A stretch of 64,000 nt of DNA from Pseudomonas putida NBRC 14164. GTDB taxonomy: Bacteria; Pseudomonadota; Gammaproteobacteria; Pseudomonadales; Pseudomonadaceae. Both the position numbers and the translations under genes were made by a program. Below are positions 10,824 to 18,673 of this stretch, piece after piece (within the stretch, counting starts at the first letter, position 1; each line of letters begins with the position of its first letter). The notes below the pieces were generated by a model that was not told where the DNA came from, searched no databases, and worked only from the letters and a program-made list of their open reading frames with translations. The stretch covers positions 2,350,501 to 2,414,500 of the forward strand of contig NC_021505.1 of the NCBI RefSeq assembly GCF_000412675.1, in the 5' to 3' direction.

Positions 10824-10893
10824 ATTCATGCAGCCATTCGACCACGGGCTCTGGGCAGCCTGCGGGGGGTGGCTGCGCCCAAGTAACGCGGAG

Positions 10894-10904
10894 AACAATA
10901 ATAA
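10894..10904 (+). promoter_or_regulatory. AAnAAnAA motif overlapping the porin start
   Basis: AACAATAATAA runs directly into the start codon, the position where Hfq/Crc binding would best block ribosome entry. It is one of several such motifs on catabolic leaders in this window. Confidence 0.5.
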
Positions 10905-12157
10905 TGATGCACACACACTGCACCCTTGCCCGTTCGGCCCTGGCGGTTTCGCTGGCGCTTGGCCTGGGTTTGCCGGCCTGGGCCGGGGAGGGGGGCTTCC
11001 TTGAAGATGCCAAGGCCGGGCTGACGCTGCGCAACTACTACTTCAACCGCGATTTCCGTGACCCGGGGGCGGCCAAGAGCAAAGTCGAAGAATGGGCCCA
11101 GGGCTTCATCTTCAAGTTCAGCTCCGGCTACACCCCGGGGCTGATCGGTGTGGGCCTGGATGGCATCGCCATGTTCGGCATGAAGCTGGACAGTGGCCGC
11201 GGTACCAGCGGTTCCGAACTGCTGCCGGTGCACGACGACGGGCGTGCGGCCGACAACTATGGCCGCGCAGGGCTGGCGGCCAAGCTGCGTATTTCATCGA
11301 CCGAGCTGAAGGTGGGTGAACTGCTGCCGGATATCCCGCTGCTGCGCTACGACGATGGCCGCCTGCTGCCGCAGACCTTCCGTGGCGCCATGTTCGACTC
11401 GCGGGAAATCGAAGGCCTGAGCCTGCAAGCCGGCCAGTACCGCGAGGTCAGCCTGCGCAACTCGTCCGATATGCAGGACCTCTCTGCCTGGGCCGCGCCC
11501 GGGGTCACCTCGGACGGCTTCAACTACGCCGGCGCCGAGTACCGCTTCAACCAGCAGCGCACCCTGATCGGCGCGTGGCATTCGCAGTTGGAAGACATAT
11601 ACCAGCAAAGCTACTTCAACCTGCTGCACAGCCAGCGAGTGGGCGAGTGGACGCTGGGGGCCAACCTGGGTTACTTCATCGACCGTGATGACGGCCAGGC
11701 GCGCATCGGCGATATCCAGAGCCGCACGGGCTACGCCTTGCTGTCAGCTTCGCACAGTGGTCACACGCTGTACGTGGGGTTGCAGAAAGTGAGTGGCGAC
11801 AGCCAGTGGATGTCGGTGTACGGCAGCAGCGGGCGCACCTTGGGCAACGACATGTTCAACGGCAACTTCAGCAACGCCGACGAGCGCTCGTGGCAAGTGC
11901 GCTACGACTACAACTTTGCCGCGCTGGGTGTGCCTGGGCTATTGGCCATGGTGCGTTACGGGCATGGCGAAAATGCCACCACGGCGGCGGGCAGCAATGG
12001 CAAGGAGTGGGAGCGTGATACCGAGGTGAACTACACGTTCCAGAGCGGGGCGTTGAAGAACCTCAACATCCGCCTGAACAACGCCACCAACCGGCGCAGC
12101 TTCAACAGCGATTTCGACCAGACGCGACTGATCGTCAGCTACCCGCTGACGCTGTAA
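10904..12157 (+). CDS. OprD-family outer-membrane porin
   Basis: This is a 417-residue outer-membrane channel of the OprD/BenF type, which lets aromatic acids into the periplasm. A Sec signal peptide is clear (hydrophobic ALAVSLALGLGLPAWA). The mature part begins GFLEDAKAGLTLRNYYFNRDF, as in OprD proteins, and alternating amphipathic strands continue to the end. ATG-ATG at 10904 follows GGAGAAC, with an overlapping AAnAAnAA motif. It could serve the benzoylformate genes upstream or vanillate uptake, because vanR lies next on the far side of the IS element. Confidence 0.87.
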   Translation: MMHTHCTLARSALAVSLALGLGLPAWAGEGGFLEDAKAGLTLRNYYFNRDFRDPGAAKSKVEEWAQGFIFKFSSGYTPGLIGVGLDGIAMFGMKLDSGRGTSGSELLPVHDDGRAADNYGRAGLAAKLRISSTELKVGELLPDIPLLRYDDGRLLPQTFRGAMFDSREIEGLSLQAGQYREVSLRNSSDMQDLSAWAAPGVTSDGFNYAGAEYRFNQQRTLIGAWHSQLEDIYQQSYFNLLHSQRVGEWTLGANLGYFIDRDDGQARIGDIQSRTGYALLSASHSGHTLYVGLQKVSGDSQWMSVYGSSGRTLGNDMFNGNFSNADERSWQVRYDYNFAALGVPGLLAMVRYGHGENATTAAGSNGKEWERDTEVNYTFQSGALKNLNIRLNNATNRRSFNSDFDQTRLIVSYPLTL

Positions 12158-12183
12158 GCAGCAATGTGCCCGGTGAGCACGGT

Positions 12184-12250
12184 CCTACAGGTTCGCGCAG
12201 GCTTCAGGCTTATGCAGTACCTATGGGGGCAACTGCCTTGCACAGCACCT
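12184..12250. repeat. Left copy of a ~67-bp REP-associated direct repeat
   Basis: This segment, with CGCGCAGGCTTCAGG and TATGCAGTACC inside it, is nearly identical to 13493-13560 on the other side of the IS110 element. A shorter relative is found at about 1362-1392. It appears to be a longer repeat unit that travels with REP sequences. Confidence 0.75.
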
Positions 12251-12264
12251 AAGCGCTAGCGCGA

Positions 12265-12320
12265 ACACCGGCGGAGCCGGTGCCATCCACCGCGCAGGGT
12301 TCTTCGCGGGCACGCCCGCT
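12265..12320. repeat. REP unit interrupted by the IS110 element
   Basis: GCGAACACCGGCGGAGCCGGTGCC followed by TTCGCGGGCACGCCCGCT is a normal REP pair up to the final CT, where the element begins. The missing right half, CTCCCACAGGTACC, resumes at 13491. Joining both sides rebuilds an uninterrupted REP like those at 22306-22328 and 60926-60941. Confidence 0.8.
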
Positions 12321-12335
12321 TGTATGGTTAGACTT

Positions 12336-12482
12336 GAAGGGGTGGTGGGACTAAATGCCCGATTCTGACTGTTCACAGCAGTACAGACCGTGGGAGACAT
12401 CGCCCCACCCCTTCCACCAAAGCGCCGATAAAGAATGCATCGTTTGCAAACGACGATAGAAGCAAGCCAGCGCCTCTTGGTG
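12336..12482 (+). ncRNA. Candidate IS110 bridge RNA
   Basis: Two stem-loops lie in the left end. Stem 1 is GAAGGGGTGG (12336-12345) with CCACCCCTTC (12405-12414), a perfect 10-bp stem. Its loop holds ATGCCCG (12355-12361), like the left half of the REP target, and GTGGGAG (12390-12396), the exact complement of CTCCCAC on the right half. Stem 2 is CACCAA/TTGGTG (12415-12420, 12477-12482). Its loop holds AGAAT (12432-12436), matching the right terminus of the element, and AGCAAG (12461-12466), pairing with CTTG at its left terminus. This is the target loop plus donor loop arrangement of bridge RNAs. The fold was drawn by eye. Confidence 0.6.
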
Positions 12483-12524
12483 AAACCCCTTCAAGCCAAA
12501 AAACCATAACGTGAGGAGGCTCCC

Positions 12525-13478
12525 GTGGCAATGCAGGTTGGCAAATTGATCGTGGGTGCGGATGTCGCGAAAGCAGAATTAGTGATTCATCACGATGATC
12601 GCGACGAGATCATCAAGGTGAAAAATACCAAACCGGAAATCAAGAAATGGCTGAAGCAACAGCCTCTCAACACGGCAATTGCTGTTGAGGCGACCAATGT
12701 TTACCACCTGGACTTGGTTGAGCTGGCCCATAGCCTGGGTTTCGAGGTCTATGTCATTGATGGATTCCAACTGAGCAACTACCGCAAAAGCGTGGGTGTG
12801 CGGGTAAAAACGGACCCCACTGATGCTCGGTTGTTGTCCCGATTTTTGAGAAACGAGGGGGAAGACCTCCGCCCTTGGACTCCCCCTCCCGCCGTCTACG
12901 GCAAGCTTCAGAGCCTTCTGCGACGCCGAGCGGCCTTGGTGACTGCCCGCACGGCGATGACCCAGAGCTGGGCTAATGAAGCCCTTTTGAAAGCCGCCTT
13001 CACAACCTTTGTAAAATCGATAGACCGGCTGGATTTGTTGATCCAAAAGAAAATTAAAGAAGTGCTGCGCGAAGCAGGGCTGCACGAGCAAGTTGCTCGC
13101 TGCCAGGCGGTAGAGGGTATTGGGTTTCTCACGGCCACTGCCTTGGTAATGGCTTTTATGCGGGGCGAGTTCAAGAGCAGTGATTCGTACATTGCATTCC
13201 TGGGAATGGATCTACGAGTGATTGATTCTGGGCAGAAGAATGGACGTCGTCGCCTTACCAAGCGAGGCTGCTCAGAAATCCGTCGCCTGCTGCATAACGC
13301 GGCGATGTCAGCCAGCCGGACGGCCACTTGGAAAGGGATCTACGAACAACATCGCAATGCGGGTAAAGCAACAACCCAGGCGTTGGTAATCCTGGCCAGG
13401 AAGCTTGCACGAGTGGCATTCGCCCTGATGAAGAATCAGGACGAATATGTCACCAAGGGTGGGAAAGCGCCTTGCTGA
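12525..13478 (+). CDS. IS110-family DEDD transposase/recombinase
   Basis: This is a 317-residue recombinase that moves its element through a RuvC-like DEDD domain plus a C-terminal serine-containing domain. Acidic residues are visible in VGADVAK, VEATNVY and TDPTDARLL. The C-terminal part carries the helix-hairpin region VEGIGFLTATAL and FLGMDLRVIDSG...GRRRLTKRGCSEIRRLL, typical of Transposase_20. The GTG at 12525 is five bases after GGAGG; an ATG two codons later is possible. The frame is intact, so the element may be active. Codon use is less GC-rich than its neighbours, as expected for a mobile gene. Confidence 0.9.
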   Translation: MAMQVGKLIVGADVAKAELVIHHDDRDEIIKVKNTKPEIKKWLKQQPLNTAIAVEATNVYHLDLVELAHSLGFEVYVIDGFQLSNYRKSVGVRVKTDPTDARLLSRFLRNEGEDLRPWTPPPAVYGKLQSLLRRRAALVTARTAMTQSWANEALLKAAFTTFVKSIDRLDLLIQKKIKEVLREAGLHEQVARCQAVEGIGFLTATALVMAFMRGEFKSSDSYIAFLGMDLRVIDSGQKNGRRRLTKRGCSEIRRLLHNAAMSASRTATWKGIYEQHRNAGKATTQALVILARKLARVAFALMKNQDEYVTKGGKAPC

Positions 13479-13492
13479 AAACCATAGAATCT

Positions 13493-13670
13493 CCCACAGG
13501 TACCGCGCAGGCTTCAGGTTTATGCAGTACCTGTGGGACAACTGTCCTTGCGCAACACCTGAAAGTCAGTGCAATCACTGTGGGAGCGGGCATGCCCGCG
13601 AACACCGGCGAAGGCGGTGCCAGGCACAGCGTTGCCTGCTTCGCGGGTGAACCCGCAAACACATCTTTCT
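13493..13670. repeat. REP cluster right of the IS element
   Basis: 13493-13560 is the right copy of the ~67-bp direct repeat. It is followed by a full REP unit, GTGGGAGCGGGCATGCCCGCG (from 13580), CACCGGCGAAGGCGGTGCC and CTTCGCGGGTGAACCCGC. The cluster lies before vanR and holds no gene. Confidence 0.75.
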
Positions 13671-13737
13671 CAGCCTTGTGGGGTGCACTCCGAACAGGCC
13701 TGCAGCAACCCCTCGGCTTGCGCTAAGATGCCCGCTC

Positions 13738-14472
13738 ATGCCCCTGGAAGTAGCCTGGATGAGCAAACCCGGTCAAATGGTGCTGGTTGCGCTGCGCAAG
13801 ATGATCGCCTCGGGCGAGCTGGCGGCCGGCGAGCGCCTGATGGAAGTTCCTACCGCCGAACTGTTCGGCGTCTCACGCATGCCGGTGCGCATGGCGTTTC
13901 GTACCCTTGAGCAGGAAGGCCTGCTGGTGCGCTTTGGCGGCCGGGGGTTTCAGGTGCGCTCGGTCAGCGCCGATGATATCGCTGGCGCGGTCGAGGTACG
14001 CGGCGTACTGGAGGGGTTGGCCGCTCGCCAGGCCGCAGAGCGTGGCTTGTCAGCGCCAGCACGTGCGGCGCTGCAACAGTGTCTGGTCGATGGCGACCAG
14101 CTGTTCGACAAGGGCTTCGTGACCGAAGAAGACCTGCAGGCCTACCACGACCTGAACATGCGCTTTCACCAGGTGATCATCGAAGCCAGCAACAACCCGG
14201 CCATCGCCGATGCCCTGGCGCGCAACGACCACCTGCCGTTCGCGTCGGTCACCGCACTGGCGGTGGACCGCCATGACCTGGCCCGCGAATACCGGCGCTT
14301 CAACTTCGCCCATATGCAGCACCACGCGGTGTTCGACGCCCTGAGCAACCGCCAGGGTGCCCGCGCCGAAGCGATCATGCGCGAGCACGCCAATGCCACC
14401 CTGCGCTACGCCGAGACCTTTGGCGGGGCAACGCCAGACGCGGGCATGAAGGTTATCCTGCCCTCGTCGTAA
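13738..14472 (+). CDS. vanR: VanR, GntR/FCD-family repressor of vanillate demethylase genes
   Basis: This is a 244-residue GntR-family regulator with an N-terminal winged HTH (GERLMEVPTAELFGVSRMPV...) and a C-terminal all-helical FCD ligand domain. His and Asp residues for metal or ligand binding are in DLNMRFHQ and HMQHH. It is convergent with vanB with a six-base gap and most likely represses vanAB until vanillate binds. The GGATCC-centred palindromes near vanA and near the 3970 MFS gene are its likely sites. Start ATG 13738 gives a short N-terminal tail; ATG 13759 (MSKPGQ) is an equally plausible start. Confidence 0.87.
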   Translation: MPLEVAWMSKPGQMVLVALRKMIASGELAAGERLMEVPTAELFGVSRMPVRMAFRTLEQEGLLVRFGGRGFQVRSVSADDIAGAVEVRGVLEGLAARQAAERGLSAPARAALQQCLVDGDQLFDKGFVTEEDLQAYHDLNMRFHQVIIEASNNPAIADALARNDHLPFASVTALAVDRHDLAREYRRFNFAHMQHHAVFDALSNRQGARAEAIMREHANATLRYAETFGGATPDAGMKVILPSS

Positions 14473-14478
14473 ACCGGC

Positions 14479-15429
14479 TCAGATATCCAGCACCAGCAAC
14501 GGCGTTTTCGAGCGCGAGCAGCAGGGCGTGAACTGATCGTTCAGCGCCTGCTCCTCTTCGGTGAGGAACATGTCGCGGTGGTCCGGCGTGCCCTGCAGCA
14601 CGCGGGTCAGGCAGGTGCCGCAAATACCCTGCTCGCACGACATTGCAATCTCGATACCGTGCTGTTCCAGCACCTGCACCACGGTCTGATCGGCTGGCAC
14701 CTCGAATACTTGCCCCGTGCTGCCCACCTGCACCGAGAAACTGCCATCGTTGCTGGCATCCACTGGCGCCGCAGCAAAATACTCGCGGTGCAAGTTGGCC
14801 TCTTGCCAGCCCAGCCCCCTGGCGCTGGCCAGCACATGCTGCATGAACCCGCCGGGCCCGCATACATAAAGGTGCACATCCTCTTGCGGGTTGCCCAGCA
14901 CCTGGGCGATATCCAGTGCGGTCTCCGGTTGCTCGTCAAAATGCACGAACATGCGATCAGCGAACGGCGCGTTGCGAATGCGCTCGACAAAGGCTGCACG
15001 CTCGCTGGAGCGGGCACAGTAGTGCAGCTCGAAATCATGTCCGCTGTAGGACAGATGCTCGGCCATGCACAAGATCGGGGTAATGCCGATGCCACCGGCA
15101 AACAGCAGGCTGCGCTGCGCGCCCTCGGCCAGCGGGAACAGGTTGCGCGGCGCGCTGATGCGCAGCCGTGCACCGGCCTGCACCTGCTCATGCAGGCTGC
15201 GTGAGCCGCCCCGCGAGGCCGGATCGTTGAGCACGCCAATCAGGTAGCGGTGGCGCTCTTCGGGGTGATTGCACAGCGAATACTGGCGCACCAGCCCATC
15301 GGGCAAGTGCACGTCGATATGCGCGCCAGCGCTGAACGGCGGCAGCAGGCTGCCATCCGCTGCCGCCAGCTCGAAGCTGCAAATACCTTGCGCTTCATCG
15401 TTACGGGACACCACTACGGCATCGATCAT
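14479..15429 (-). CDS. vanB: VanB, vanillate O-demethylase reductase component
   Basis: Carries electrons from NAD(P)H to VanA; cytosolic, 316 residues. The order of domains is flavin-binding (RQYSLCNHP), NAD-binding (LLFAGGIGITPIL) and a C-terminal plant-type [2Fe-2S] ferredoxin with Cys in CEQGICGTC and a distal Cys in PCCSRSK. This is the normal class IA reductase layout. It is the second gene of a vanAB operon, twelve bases after vanA on the minus strand. Confidence 0.93.
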   Translation of the reverse strand: MIDAVVVSRNDEAQGICSFELAAADGSLLPPFSAGAHIDVHLPDGLVRQYSLCNHPEERHRYLIGVLNDPASRGGSRSLHEQVQAGARLRISAPRNLFPLAEGAQRSLLFAGGIGITPILCMAEHLSYSGHDFELHYCARSSERAAFVERIRNAPFADRMFVHFDEQPETALDIAQVLGNPQEDVHLYVCGPGGFMQHVLASARGLGWQEANLHREYFAAAPVDASNDGSFSVQVGSTGQVFEVPADQTVVQVLEQHGIEIAMSCEQGICGTCLTRVLQGTPDHRDMFLTEEEQALNDQFTPCCSRSKTPLLVLDI

Positions 15430-15441
15430 GTCGGCTGTTCC

Positions 15442-16509
15442 TCAGGCAGGGGTGGCGCTGGTAGCGATCAGTTGCGGTTGCGGCGCACGCTCTTTGGCGA
15501 TGATCCGCTCCAGCACCTTGCGCGACTGCACGCCGCCAGCATCGATGTTCAGCTTCAGCAGGTTGCGCTCGGGGTAGGCCAGCAGGTTCTGTTGCTGGCG
15601 TTCCAGCATCTCCAGGTCTTCGCTGAAAATCTTGCCCTGGCCCTCACGAATGTTGTCGGTCAGGGTCTGGTCGTGGGCGGCGAAGTTGCGTGCCATGCCC
15701 CAGAAGTACCAGATGGAGGTGTCGGTTTCCGGGGTGATGAAATCCACCACGATGCTCGACGCCTTGTGCTGGGCCTCGGCGTGGTAGCCACCCTTGCCGG
15801 CATGGGCTACGCCCACTTCGATCAGCACATGGCTGGGCGGAGTGAAGCGGCAGATCTGCCAGCGATCCACCGGCACGTCGTCGGCCAGGCCGTTGCCACG
15901 CAGGGCCATGCGCCAGAAGGGCGGGGCCATGATGTTTTCCATGTGCCGGGAGGTAACCACCTCGTCGCCGGTGACGGTGGTGACTGGCGGCGCCTCGTCG
16001 ATTTCCTTCTGGCCGATGCTGGAGGCATGCACGTAGGTTTCGTGGGTGAGGTCCATCAGGTTGTCGATCATCAGCCGGTAGTCACAACCAATGTGGAACA
16101 GCCCGCCGCCGTATGCCCACCCATCATTCACCGCCCATTCAAGGTGCGGGATCAGCGCCGGGTCGGCTTGTGCCTGGTCGCCGGGCCAGACCCAGATGAA
16201 GCCATAGCGTTCGACGGCAGCAAAGGTCTTGTTGCAGGGAAAGCCACGCACCCGCTGCCCCGGCATCGAGACGGTCTTGCCGTCGCAACCCATGACCAGG
16301 CCGTGGTAGCCACACACCAGGTTGCCGTCCTCGACATAGCCCAACGACAACGGCGCGCCACGGTGGGGGCAGAAGTCCTCGACGGCGGCCACTTTGTTCT
16401 CTTGGGCGCGGTAGAACACGATCTTCTCGCCGCAGATCTGCCGGCCAAGGGGCTTGGCGGCTATCTCGTCGGGGGTGCAGGCGACGTACCAGGTGTTTTT
16501 GGGGTACAT
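15442..16509 (-). CDS. vanA: VanA, vanillate O-demethylase oxygenase component
   Basis: This Rieske non-haem iron oxygenase converts vanillate to protocatechuate plus formaldehyde; 355 residues. The Rieske cluster ligands are Cys47-x-His49 (CPHRGAPLS) and Cys66-x2-His69 (CGYHG). The catalytic iron site is in NLMDLTHETYVHASSIG. It is the first gene of the vanAB operon. The leader carries an AAnAAnAA motif (reverse strand of 16528-16535) about 19 bases before the start and a 14-bp VanR-type palindrome just upstream, so control is probably by VanR and by Hfq/Crc. Confidence 0.94.
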   Translation of the reverse strand: MYPKNTWYVACTPDEIAAKPLGRQICGEKIVFYRAQENKVAAVEDFCPHRGAPLSLGYVEDGNLVCGYHGLVMGCDGKTVSMPGQRVRGFPCNKTFAAVERYGFIWVWPGDQAQADPALIPHLEWAVNDGWAYGGGLFHIGCDYRLMIDNLMDLTHETYVHASSIGQKEIDEAPPVTTVTGDEVVTSRHMENIMAPPFWRMALRGNGLADDVPVDRWQICRFTPPSHVLIEVGVAHAGKGGYHAEAQHKASSIVVDFITPETDTSIWYFWGMARNFAAHDQTLTDNIREGQGKIFSEDLEMLERQQQNLLAYPERNLLKLNIDAGGVQSRKVLERIIAKERAPQPQLIATSATPA

Positions 16510-16527
16510 GGGGGGCTCTCCAGGGTT

Positions 16528-16535
16528 TTGTTTTT
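16528..16535 (-). promoter_or_regulatory. AAnAAnAA motif in the vanA leader
   Basis: On the minus strand the sequence reads AAATAAAAACAAAACC, with AAnAAnAA matches between the VanR palindrome and the vanA start. It is a likely Hfq/Crc binding site. Confidence 0.5.
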
Positions 16536-16538
16536 ATT

Positions 16539-16552
16539 TAATGGATCCATTA
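16539..16552. promoter_or_regulatory. VanR operator 1, TAATGGATCCATTA
   Basis: A perfect 14-bp palindrome about 30 bp upstream of the vanA start. Its ATGGATCCAT core is shared with the second site upstream and with the site at 3621. Its position overlaps the likely promoter or first transcribed bases, as expected for a repressor. Confidence 0.7.
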
Positions 16553-16621
16553 GAGCTTTGGTGTTGGAGCGAGGTCAACACATTCCGCATAAAAATGGCG
16601 AGTCATGTGCGGTTATCGAAC

Positions 16622-16643
16622 GCACCAATGGATCCATTGGTGC
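16622..16643. promoter_or_regulatory. VanR operator 2, 22-bp GGATCC palindrome
   Basis: A perfect 22-bp palindrome centred on GGATCC (arms GCACCAATGGA/TCCATTGGTGC), about 115 bp upstream of the vanA start. It is the longest of the four related sites in the window and may be the highest-affinity one. Confidence 0.65.
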
Positions 16644-16747
16644 CAATTCGTCAGGTCACTGTCGGTAGGAGATGGTGCGGTTTCAGCGGCAGGTCTTGAA
16701 GGCAGGTGGACGTGTGCCTAGGTCAAGAGGCAAGGGCTGACCCACCC

Positions 16748-16786
16748 TCTGTAGAAGCAGGCTTGCCCGCGAACACCGGCGGCGCC
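16748..16786. repeat. Degenerate half REP
   Basis: GAAGCAGGCTTGCCCGCGAACACCGG keeps the inner part of a REP but lacks the partner arm. It marks the edge between normal GC-rich sequence and the AT-richer block that follows. Confidence 0.5.
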
Positions 16787-16789
16787 TGT

Positions 16790-17023
16790 GTCATTTGATT
16801 GCGAGTTATGTAGATGACATAAGTGACCTAAGCATTGTTCGATTTCTTGTAGGCTAAAGGATCTTTCTAAGATCAGATGATTCCTACGTGATGACTCTCG
16901 TCACGCTTAGTTGCAATACACGCCATTGACAGCGCCATCAAGCGGCTTATTGAATGAAGTGGTCGCAAACATAATAGGTGTACGCGAAGTGAGGCCCGCT
17001 AAATACAACAAAGGGGTGTCGAA
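16790..17023. other. AT-rich intergenic block before the EamA gene
   Basis: This is non-coding DNA clearly richer in A/T than the rest of the window. I see no repeat, RNA or confident promoter in it. AAGGGGTG (17012-17019) serves as ribosome binding site of the next gene. It may be part of a horizontally acquired segment together with 17024-17884. Confidence 0.4.
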
Positions 17024-17884
17024 GTGGATGTGGTAATGGGCTTGGTGGCAGCCTTATGTTGGGGGGCTACAGATTATTTGGTGAGCGTAAATGGCAGGTC
17101 ACTTGGTATCAGGCGTTCAGTGCTCTACAGCCAGGTATTGGGACTGGTGATTCTGAGTATTTTTGCTTTGCAATCAAGCAGCCTCAATTCGATTGTCGCA
17201 GTCAGTGTAGAATCCGTGATCCTCTGTCTTGTCGCGGCGGTGTTGACGCTACTCGGCGCTCTCTCCCTGGCCAAGGCGTTAACCGAGGGACGCACCGCAA
17301 TTGTTGCGCCAGTGGTCACGTCCTACGGCATCGTCACAACAATCTTGGCTTGGGCAGGGGGTGAACGCTTGACTGCCTATCAGTTGATTGGGATCGCCAT
17401 CTGCGCATTTGGTGTGATGGCTGTGGGCCTGGGGCACAGCAATCCCGCGTCTCGCTTAAACCGACGCGAGGGGCAGGCAATTGTTTTTGCGCTGCTGGCA
17501 GCTGGTTTTTACGGCTTCAGTTTCTGGGTTCAAGGTAAATATGCGCTGCCCGCTGTAGGCCCAGTCAACATGCTCTGGTTGAACTACTGCGTGGGCGCTC
17601 TGTTTCTGTTGCTTATGTATCGTAATTTTCGAGGGGGTACCAATTTGACCTTAAAAGATTACGGCGCCTTGAGCGGTGCCAGTCTTTTCAATCTGGGTGG
17701 TTTCGCAGCGTTTTCATTTGGGGTGGTTGAGGGTTCGATTGCCGTTGTAACGGTTATTAGTACGCTTTCTGGCGGTGTGGCGGCCATGCTCGGCTATGTG
17801 TTCTATAAAGAGCGTTTAACGGCAGGGCAGTTGTTGGGCGTGAGTTTCGTTCTGCTAGGCGCGGTAGTGCTGCATCTGCTGTAG
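17024..17884 (+). CDS. EamA/DMT-family transporter
   Basis: This is a 286-residue inner-membrane protein with about ten hydrophobic segments in two EamA repeats (residues ~1-135 and ~150-286). It starts MGLVAALCWGATDYLVS and ends in YKERLTAGQLLGVSFVLLGAVVLHLL, both typical of drug/metabolite exporters. The GTG at 17024 follows AAGGGGTG; the ATG at 17036 is an alternative. The gene and its upstream DNA are less GC-rich than the neighbours and it stands alone, which suggests acquisition by transfer. The substrate is unknown. Confidence 0.8.
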   Translation: MDVVMGLVAALCWGATDYLVSVNGRSLGIRRSVLYSQVLGLVILSIFALQSSSLNSIVAVSVESVILCLVAAVLTLLGALSLAKALTEGRTAIVAPVVTSYGIVTTILAWAGGERLTAYQLIGIAICAFGVMAVGLGHSNPASRLNRREGQAIVFALLAAGFYGFSFWVQGKYALPAVGPVNMLWLNYCVGALFLLLMYRNFRGGTNLTLKDYGALSGASLFNLGGFAAFSFGVVEGSIAVVTVISTLSGGVAAMLGYVFYKERLTAGQLLGVSFVLLGAVVLHLL

Positions 17885-18007
17885 GCGCTACGTCAACCCA
17901 AGATGAATCACGGAGGGAAGAAAACATAACTGCGACGGGGATGACTGTACACCCCTGCGGTTCGGACCTGCTATTACTAAGCAGACGCACACCATAAAGG
18001 CCCGTCG

Positions 18008-18673
18008 ATGCTCGCCATCGAACAGCTCCACAAATCATTCCCCACCCCCCAAGGCCCGCTCCCTGTCCTGCAGGGGGTGGACCTGCGCCTGCCACGCGGT
18101 AGCAGCCTGGCGCTGATGGGGGAGTCGGGCAGCGGCAAGAGCACGTTGCTGCACTTGATTGCCGGCCTGGACCGTGCCGACAGCGGCCGCATCCTGATCG
18201 ACGACGTCCCGCTCGACGGCCGTTCCGAGGCGTCGCTCGCGCAGTGGCGGCGGGAGGGGATTGGCCTGGTGTTCCAGCAATATAACCTTATCAGTAGCCT
18301 GGACGTGGCGGCGAACCTCGCCTTTCAGGCCAGGCTGGCTGGCAGGCATGACCCACAATGGGTGGGTTACCTGTCAGAGCAGTTGGGCTTGGCAGGTTTG
18401 CTGGCGCGCTACCCTGAGCAGTTGTCCGGTGGCCAGCAGCAACGGGTCGCCATCGGCCGCGCCCTGGCTGGGCGCCCGGCCTGGCTGCTGGCCGACGAAC
18501 CCACCGGCAGCCTTGACGAAGCCAGCAGCGACGAGGTGCTGAGCCTGTTGCTGCAACTGGTCGCCGAGGCCGGCAGCGGTGTGCTGATGGTGACCCACAG
18601 CCCCCGGCTGGCGGCACGCTTGCAGCGGCGTTGCCAGCTGCAGGCCGGTCACGTTCAGCCAGAGTCGGGGTGA
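18008..18673 (+). CDS. ABC transporter ATPase, LolD/MacB type
   Basis: This is a 221-residue cytoplasmic ATPase. Walker A GESGSGKS is at residues 38-45, the signature is LSGGQQQRVAIGRAL and Walker B is LLADEPTGSLDE, the form usual for the LolD/MacB/FtsE group that works with FtsX-like permeases. It overlaps the permease start (TGATG) and forms a three-gene unit with the permease and the AttH-like lipoprotein. It probably drives envelope work (lipid or lipoprotein movement) rather than nutrient uptake. The exact substrate cannot be read from the sequence. Confidence 0.85.
   Translation: MLAIEQLHKSFPTPQGPLPVLQGVDLRLPRGSSLALMGESGSGKSTLLHLIAGLDRADSGRILIDDVPLDGRSEASLAQWRREGIGLVFQQYNLISSLDVAANLAFQARLAGRHDPQWVGYLSEQLGLAGLLARYPEQLSGGQQQRVAIGRALAGRPAWLLADEPTGSLDEASSDEVLSLLLQLVAEAGSGVLMVTHSPRLAARLQRRCQLQAGHVQPESG

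Larger units (their letters stand above)
12319..13492 (+). mobile_element. IS110-family insertion sequence inserted in a REP
   Basis: This is a roughly 1.17-kb element with one DEDD transposase gene, a ~200-bp non-coding left end and a very short right end, the layout of the IS110 group. A CT dinucleotide is present at both junctions (12319-12320 and 13491-13492), as expected for recombination at a CT core without a target duplication. Subterminal TATGGTT (left) and AACCATA (right) form a small inverted repeat. REP-targeting IS110 elements such as ISPpu9 and ISPpu10 are known from P. putida. I cannot say whether this is one of them. Confidence 0.85.

Noticed and set aside
12498..12510. AAAAACCATAACG inside the element as the true left terminus
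   Set aside because: It resembles the right end but lies inside the element; the REP sequence resumes cleanly only at the CT junctions 12319 and 13491.
12184..13670. CRISPR array suggested by repeated segments
   Set aside because: Only two long direct repeats plus REP palindromes, no regular spacing, and no cas genes in the window.
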